A stretch of DNA of 64,000 bases, taken from positions 1,462,001 through 1,526,000 of the forward strand of contig CP014609.1 of assembly GCA_001586195.1 (NCBI GenBank), written 5' to 3'. The stretch is from Solibacillus silvestris. Lineage in GTDB: Bacteria > Bacillota > Bacilli > Bacillales_A > Planococcaceae. Below the pieces are notes generated by a model. The model made no database searches. It saw only the letters and a program-made list of their open reading frames with translations, and had not been told where the DNA came from. Shown piece after piece: positions 60,274 to 64,000 of the stretch. A program made the translations under genes and the position numbers. The stretch's first letter is position 1. Every line of letters begins with the position of its first letter.

Positions 60274-60350
60274 CGGGGGGACACAATTGTGTTGAGAAGG
60301 TAAAACCTGACCCTTAGAACCTGACCGTTAATACGGACGTAGGGAGCAAA
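60274..60350 (+). promoter_or_regulatory. TPP riboswitch (THI element), first of two
   Basis: Contains GGGGGACAC, TGTTGAGAAGG, CCTGACCCTTAGAACCTGAC and ACGGACGTAGGGAGC in the right order. These are the conserved blocks of the thiamine pyrophosphate aptamer (usual CTGAGA is TTGAGA). It is followed by its own terminator at 60381-60410. Confidence 0.9.
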
Positions 60351-60380
60351 GTACATATTAGTTTTTCTGTACTTACTATG

Positions 60381-60410
60381 GCTCCGCGTAATTTACGTGG
60401 AGCTTTTCTT
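60381..60410 (+). terminator. Terminator of the first TPP riboswitch
   Basis: Stem GCTCCGCGTAA / TTACGTGGAGC (one G-U), then TTTTCTT. Confidence 0.8.
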
Positions 60411-60427
60411 ATGCAAATACTTTAATT

Positions 60428-60504
60428 GCAGGGGGACACATTCGTGTTGAGAAGGTTAAAACCTGACCCTTAGAACCTGACAGTTAACACTGACGTAGGG
60501 AGCA
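60428..60504 (+). promoter_or_regulatory. TPP riboswitch (THI element), second of two
   Basis: GGGGGACAC, GTGTTGAGAAGG, CCTGACCCTTAGAACCTGAC and CTGACGTAGGGAGC. Nearly the same aptamer as the first, 154 bases downstream. Differences fall in the variable stems. Confidence 0.9.
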
Positions 60505-60532
60505 ATTATAGGTGTAGTATACACTTTTTTGG

Positions 60533-60561
60533 CGTCTCTATATTAATAGAGACGTTTTTTT
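60533..60561 (+). terminator. Terminator of the second TPP riboswitch
   Basis: Perfect stem CGTCTCTAT / ATAGAGACG, then seven Ts. Confidence 0.9.
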
Positions 60562-60695
60562 GCTCTTACATAATCTAATGAGTAGGTAGGTAAACGTATT
60601 TAGTTTTGCGGAAATCTAGAAAAAAGTCGGATGGCTTTGTTGTCTTTCCGTCATTTACGAGTATCAAACAACTATATAAAAATTAAGTAGGGGAA

Positions 60696-61464
60696 ATGAT
60701 GATGAAATTACATGAGCAAACTGTTTTAGTTACAGGCGCAAGTAGAGGCGTTGGAGAAGAACTCGTAAAAGCATTTGTCAAAGAGGGGGCTAATGTCGTA
60801 CTGAATTATTATAAGAGTAAGGAAAAAGCGCAACGTTTAGCACAAAGTTTGGGTTCTCAGGTTATCGCCTTACAAGCAGATATCCGCAATCAAGAAGAAG
60901 TGCAGCAAATGGTCGAAAAGGCAAAGCAATATTTTCATACTCCGATTACAACCATTGTCAATAATGCATTGATTGATTTCGAATTTAATCCACTCACACA
61001 AAAAAATGTGTTTGAGCTTCAATGGACCGATTACAATAAGCAATTTGAAGGAACAATTAACGGTGCTTTAAACAGTATTCAAGCATGCATTCAGGATATG
61101 AAAGAACTAGAATTTGGTCGTATTATCAATATTGGGACAAACTTATTTCAGCATCCGGTAGTAGCTTAACATGAATACACAACAGCTAAAGCAGCATTGC
61201 TCGGATTTACACGTAACATGGCGAAAGAGTTAGGGACGTATGGCGTTACAGTCAATATGATGTCTGGTGGACTTTTAAAACAAACGGATGCGAGTAAAAG
61301 TGACAACAGCAGAAGTATTTCAATTGATTGAAACCACAACCCCTTTACAAAGAGTGACAACACCAAAAGAATTAGCGGAAGTGGCATTATTCTTTGCATC
61401 TCCTTGGGGAAGTGCCATCACTGGACAAAATTTAGTCGTTGATGGCGGTCTTGTAATGGATTAA
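60696..61464 (+). pseudogene. SDR-family oxidoreductase (FabG-like), nonsense and frameshift
   Basis: Front 157 codons: NAD(P) motif LVTGASRGVGEELVKAF, IVNNALIDF and GRIINIGTNLFQHPVVA, then an in-frame TAA. The same frame continues HEYTTAKAALLGFTRNMAKE, which contains the catalytic YxxxK. A further one-base shift near 61295 gives VTTAEVFQLIETTTPLQRVT and ends TGQNLVVDGGLVMD at 61464. Restored length about 255 residues, normal for SDR. It was probably a thiamine-regulated gene: both TPP riboswitches lie upstream. THI-controlled SDR genes have been reported in Firmicutes, from memory and unverified. Confidence 0.85.
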
Positions 61465-61630
61465 GAACGAACTTGTATCTCTCTTTAAGATGTACATAAA
61501 GGAAGATCAATTAATTAAAGTTTGGATGGGATAATATAATAATTATTCAAGGACAACTCATTATGAACAGGGATCCTGAATGATGGATGCTTAATAAATT
61601 TATATGACTATTTAATATGTGATTTATATG

Positions 61631-61660
61631 TTCAACAATAGGGCCATATTGTTGAATAAC
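61631..61660 (+). repeat. Intergenic repeat R20 (30-bp mini form)
   Basis: TTCAACAATAGGGCC joined to ATATTGTTGAATAAC. It has both termini of the family with no internal hairpin, so it is nearly a perfect palindrome and shows that the ends are inverted repeats of each other. Confidence 0.8.
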
Positions 61661-61786
61661 ACTTTTGAAAAATTAGGTTGTAGCTGACAATGTATTTAAA
61701 ATAGTGTCACATGTTTGCAAAAGAAGGATTATTAAACGGCTGTAAAGAAAACAATAGTGACCAGAAATATTAAAGGAGTAAGCAAA

Positions 61787-62170
61787 ATGAAAAATCTTTT
61801 ATTAGAGTCACACTGTATATTTCCGACATCGGATATAATAAAAACTGCTGAATTTTATGAACAAAAAATGGGATTTAAGGCTGTACGATATTTAGACGCA
61901 ACTGAACCCCATATATGTTTGTATCGTGATACAACAGAAATTATCTTAACTAAAACTAACGGACAAAAAGTAATTCCCAATAGGGATTTATATGGCTACG
62001 GGTACGATGCTTACTTTATTACAAAAAATCAAGAGAATCTTCAAAAAGAGTTTATTAATTCTAATGTGAAAATAGTCCGTTTATTAAATAATACCGATTA
62101 CAACAATAAAGAATTTGTAATTGAAGATATAGATGGAAGATGGATAGCATTTGGCATTAAAGTAGATTAA
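61787..62170 (+). CDS. VOC (glyoxalase-fold) family protein
   Basis: 127 residues from ATG 61787 with AAAGGAG nine bases upstream; the frame is open back to GTG 61757. Pattern: HCIFPTSDIIKTAEFYEQKM, GFKAVRYL, then HICLYRDTTEIILTKTNGQK and the C-terminal EFVIEDIDGRWIAFGIKVD. This is a one-module VOC protein, like bleomycin-binding or glyoxalase-like proteins. No metal triad can be confirmed by eye. Confidence 0.8.
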   Translation: MKNLLLESHCIFPTSDIIKTAEFYEQKMGFKAVRYLDATEPHICLYRDTTEIILTKTNGQKVIPNRDLYGYGYDAYFITKNQENLQKEFINSNVKIVRLLNNTDYNNKEFVIEDIDGRWIAFGIKVD

Positions 62171-62191
62171 GGCTTATGAAGCGTGGATTTT

Positions 62192-62258
62192 TAATAATCG
62201 TGCAAGTCTTGAAAAGTAATTTTTCCTTTTCAGTAAACAGGCCATATCGTTAAATAAC
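62192..62258 (+). repeat. Intergenic repeat R21 (diverged)
   Basis: AATAATCGTGCAAGTC, hairpin arm CTTGAAAAG, TTTTTCCTTTTCAGTAAACA, GGCCATATCGTTAAATAAC. Right end best preserved. Confidence 0.5.
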
Positions 62259-62320
62259 ATCTGAATTAGCAACCGACGCTTTGAGAATCCAGTAACTTAA
62301 AAGTCAGGGAGGATAGTAAT

Positions 62321-62797
62321 ATGATTGAACTTAGAAAAATCACGTTGGAAAACCGACGTGCTATATTTAACTTGGAAGTTTCAGAAGAACAACGACGCTT
62401 TGTTGCGTCTAATCTTTCCAGCATAGCTTCTTGCTATGTTCTTGCTACCAATGGCGGACACCCTTTTCCATTTGCTATATATGCAGATGGGCAGCCAGTC
62501 GGGTTTGTGATGCTGACATATGGAATTACTGGATACGAGCTGCCTTCGATTGCTGATGACAGCTATTGTATCTTACGACTGATGATTGACAAGCAATACC
62601 AGAACATGGGCTTTGGTCGAGAAGCCATGAAAGCAATCTTGGAATTTATACGTACCTTTCCAGCTGGACCTGCACGTTATTGTTGGATTCCATATGGGAG
62701 TGATAATCTCACTGCCAAAATGCTTTATGAAAGCTTTGGATTCCGTGACAACGGCGAAATTTGCGACAATGAGCCAATAACTGTATTACGACTTTAA
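62321..62797 (+). CDS. GNAT-family acetyltransferase (polyamine acetyltransferase-like)
   Basis: 158 residues. The N-terminal IELRKITLENRRAIFNLEVS, EEQRRFVASN resembles BltD/PaiA-like spermine/spermidine acetyltransferases. Motif A: YCILRLMIDKQYQNMGFGRE (QxxGFG), then NLTAKMLYESFGFRDNGE. Substrate inference from the N-terminal motif only. GGGAGG precedes the ATG. Confidence 0.85.
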   Translation: MIELRKITLENRRAIFNLEVSEEQRRFVASNLSSIASCYVLATNGGHPFPFAIYADGQPVGFVMLTYGITGYELPSIADDSYCILRLMIDKQYQNMGFGREAMKAILEFIRTFPAGPARYCWIPYGSDNLTAKMLYESFGFRDNGEICDNEPITVLRL

Positions 62798-62860
62798 TCA
62801 CCTATACTTCAATTTAAGTCTTCTTACATATTTAATCATACATTAGTAGAAGATCCATTC

Positions 62861-62932
62861 TTCAACAACGGGCGTGATTCTTCAATAAGAAGAACGCGTT
62901 TTTCCGTTATAGGGCCATATTATTGAATTACA
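62861..62932 (+). repeat. Intergenic repeat R22 (near full length)
   Basis: TTCAACAACGGGCGTGATTC, TTCAATAAGAAGAACGCG, TTTTTCCGTTATAGGGCC, ATATTATTGAATTAC. Confidence 0.85.
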
Positions 62933-63029
62933 CTTTTAAGTCTTTCAAAATTACTCATTCAAACAGAATATATATAAAATAACCCTTAAATGATAATATT
63001 ATTACATACATTATTTAGGGGGCTTTACA

Positions 63030-63545
63030 ATGAGATTAAATAAGATTTTAAGTATTATATCTATTTTATTCTTACTAAATCTAAGCGCATGTTCAAAAGA
63101 AGAAGTTAAATATGATGGAGAACCTTTAAAAATCGCTGTAATTGGTGATATTCCTGAACTAAATAATAAAAAAATTAGTTTTGAAAAAATTTCATTAGAT
63201 GAACTTAGCGAAGATACAGTACAGATTTCAACAAATTTTGATGCAGTTATGATAACACCATTGATGTTTGAAGAAGCTTCTAATGATCGATTTGTTGAAG
63301 TTTATAATAACTCTAAAATCCCCTATATCTTTTTTGATTCCGAAAAAAGGAATCTTCCATTTACAAAAGTAGGATATACATACGAAACAGCCAGGTGGGA
63401 ATCATTAGAAAACGGTTCACATACGACAATTTATTTATCCGATAAAGATGCCAATAGAGAAGATGTTTGGTATTTCTATTTAAATGATGAAAAAGAGTTA
63501 GAAGTTCTTTACAAAGAGATTTTTGAAAAGGTTAAAATGTTATAA
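63030..63545 (+). CDS. Lipoprotein of unknown function
   Basis: 171 residues. Signal MRLNKILSIISILFLLNLSAC with lipobox LSAC at about residues 18-21. The mature domain starts LKIAVIGDIPELNNKKISFE and continues FDAVMITPLMFEEASNDRFV, PYIFFDSEKRNLPFTKVGYT. It is alpha/beta in pattern, somewhat like a small receiver-type fold, without a family I recognise. AGGGGG lies before the ATG. Repeat R23 follows 19 bases after the stop. Confidence 0.75.
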   Translation: MRLNKILSIISILFLLNLSACSKEEVKYDGEPLKIAVIGDIPELNNKKISFEKISLDELSEDTVQISTNFDAVMITPLMFEEASNDRFVEVYNNSKIPYIFFDSEKRNLPFTKVGYTYETARWESLENGSHTTIYLSDKDANREDVWYFYLNDEKELEVLYKEIFEKVKML

Positions 63546-63564
63546 ACCTATTCAGAAAAACGAT

Positions 63565-63636
63565 CTTCAACAATCGGGCGCGATTCTTCAATAAGAAGAT
63601 CGCGCTTTTCCGTTATAGGGCCAGAATGTTGAACAA
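63565..63636 (+). repeat. Intergenic repeat R23 (best full-length copy)
   Basis: TTCAACAATCGGGCGCGATT, CTTCAATAAGAAGATCGCGC, TTTTCCGTTATAGGGCC, AGAATGTTGAACAAT. About 72 bases, close to consensus. Confidence 0.9.
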
Positions 63637-63645
63637 TATTTTTTT

Positions 63646-64000
63646 ATGAAAGGTTACAAAACAATACGCCTTTTTGATGATTTTTCTTTACCCTGCATGG
63701 TTTCTATTATAAGTACAAATGAAGAGTCTGATTGGTTAGATATTGCAATCCCAGAAGCAATCTTTGAGAAGATATACCATTACAAATATCCGCTTACAAA
63801 AGAACTTAATCCTTGGTTAGAACAAGTGGATGAGGTGTTGATAAAATTGGCTGAATTTATATATAAACATTCACCTTTCGATTTGGCAATGATAGGAGAA
63901 GAGATTTCTGGATATACAAACCAACAGACATTCCCCCTGAATGCTTAGACACAATAACTTGTATGATTCCTGCCGCATTGCAGAAGCGTCTTAAAATACA
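63646..64000 (+). pseudogene. Unrecognised gene, frameshifted and cut by window edge
   Basis: ATG 63646 opens MKGYKTIRLFDDFSLPCMVS and runs through KLAEFIYKHSPFDLAMIGEE to 63948. Near 63917 a one-base loss moves the natural continuation to another frame: KPTDIPPECLDTITCMIPAA, LQKRLKI, still open at the window end. There is no ribosome binding site, because repeat R23 ends 9 bases before the ATG, so the true start may have been lost when the repeat inserted. I do not recognise the family. Confidence 0.55.

Noticed and set aside
60274-60561. Alternative reading of the two leaders as a mobile repeat pair
   Set aside because: All conserved TPP aptamer blocks are in order and each is followed by its own terminator, so riboswitches explain them better.
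588-63636. Idea that the dispersed repeats form a CRISPR array
   Set aside because: Copies are kilobases apart with genes between, the hairpins vary, and no cas genes are present.

Overview
The window looks like chromosomal DNA of a low-GC, endospore-forming Firmicute, most like the Planococcaceae/Bacillaceae (Solibacillus or Lysinibacillus-like). This is inferred from the AT-rich sequence, strong AGGAGG-type ribosome binding sites, many TTG/GTG starts, a GerA-type germination operon, a Spo0E-like phosphatase, a yraG-yraF-adhB spore cluster and four ECF sigma/anti-sigma pairs. No rRNA, tRNA, CRISPR array or prophage was seen.

Layout. 1-6 kb: a cut IS110 element, a VOC protein, ECF module 1, small lipoprotein and cold-shock genes, an AhpD-like/Lrp divergent pair. 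6-15 kb: a PP-loop ligase, a catalase, ECF module 2 and small envelope proteins. 15-31 kb: three more IS110 elements (one intact, one internally deleted, one diverged and truncated), a GNAT, a decayed DUF4030-like gene, the Hen1-Pnkp RNA repair operon and small membrane proteins. 30.5-32 kb: a SigV/RsiV-like lysozyme-response module. 33-39 kb: a MerR regulator flanked by two near-identical 19-bp-spacer operators that appear to control a DUF418 membrane protein and a pssA-dedA-GNAT-ABC exporter operon. 39-44 kb: a HAD phosphatase, ECF module 4, a NUDIX protein, small membrane genes and two frameshifted genes. 44.5-48.6 kb: a Fur-boxed ferric siderophore ABC transporter. 50-56 kb: adhB-yraF-yraG, a germinant receptor operon damaged by a deletion across gerC/gerB, and an easily missed Spo0E-like gene. 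56-60 kb: a PAS-LytTR regulator and a PAS-GGDEF-EAL-PilZ c-di-GMP enzyme. 60-64 kb: two tandem TPP riboswitches in front of a dead SDR gene, then VOC, GNAT and lipoprotein genes.

The strongest non-textbook signal is a family of about 23 intergenic repeats, all seen in one orientation. They begin near TTCAACAATCGGGC, carry an internal hairpin and T-run, and end near GGGCCATATTGTTGAATAAC. Every IS110 left end in the window abuts one of these repeats at the same internal position. The IS110 left-end noncoding region holds a promoter and a foldable RNA whose loop strands match the two halves of the repeat, as expected of a bridge RNA guiding insertion into a REP-like target. The diverged fourth copy carries a correspondingly different right guide that matches the consensus repeat better.

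The second candidate system is the MerR-controlled membrane-lipid/exporter regulon at 33-39 kb. Several single-base frameshifts occur in otherwise good genes, so either gene decay or assembly indels should be considered.
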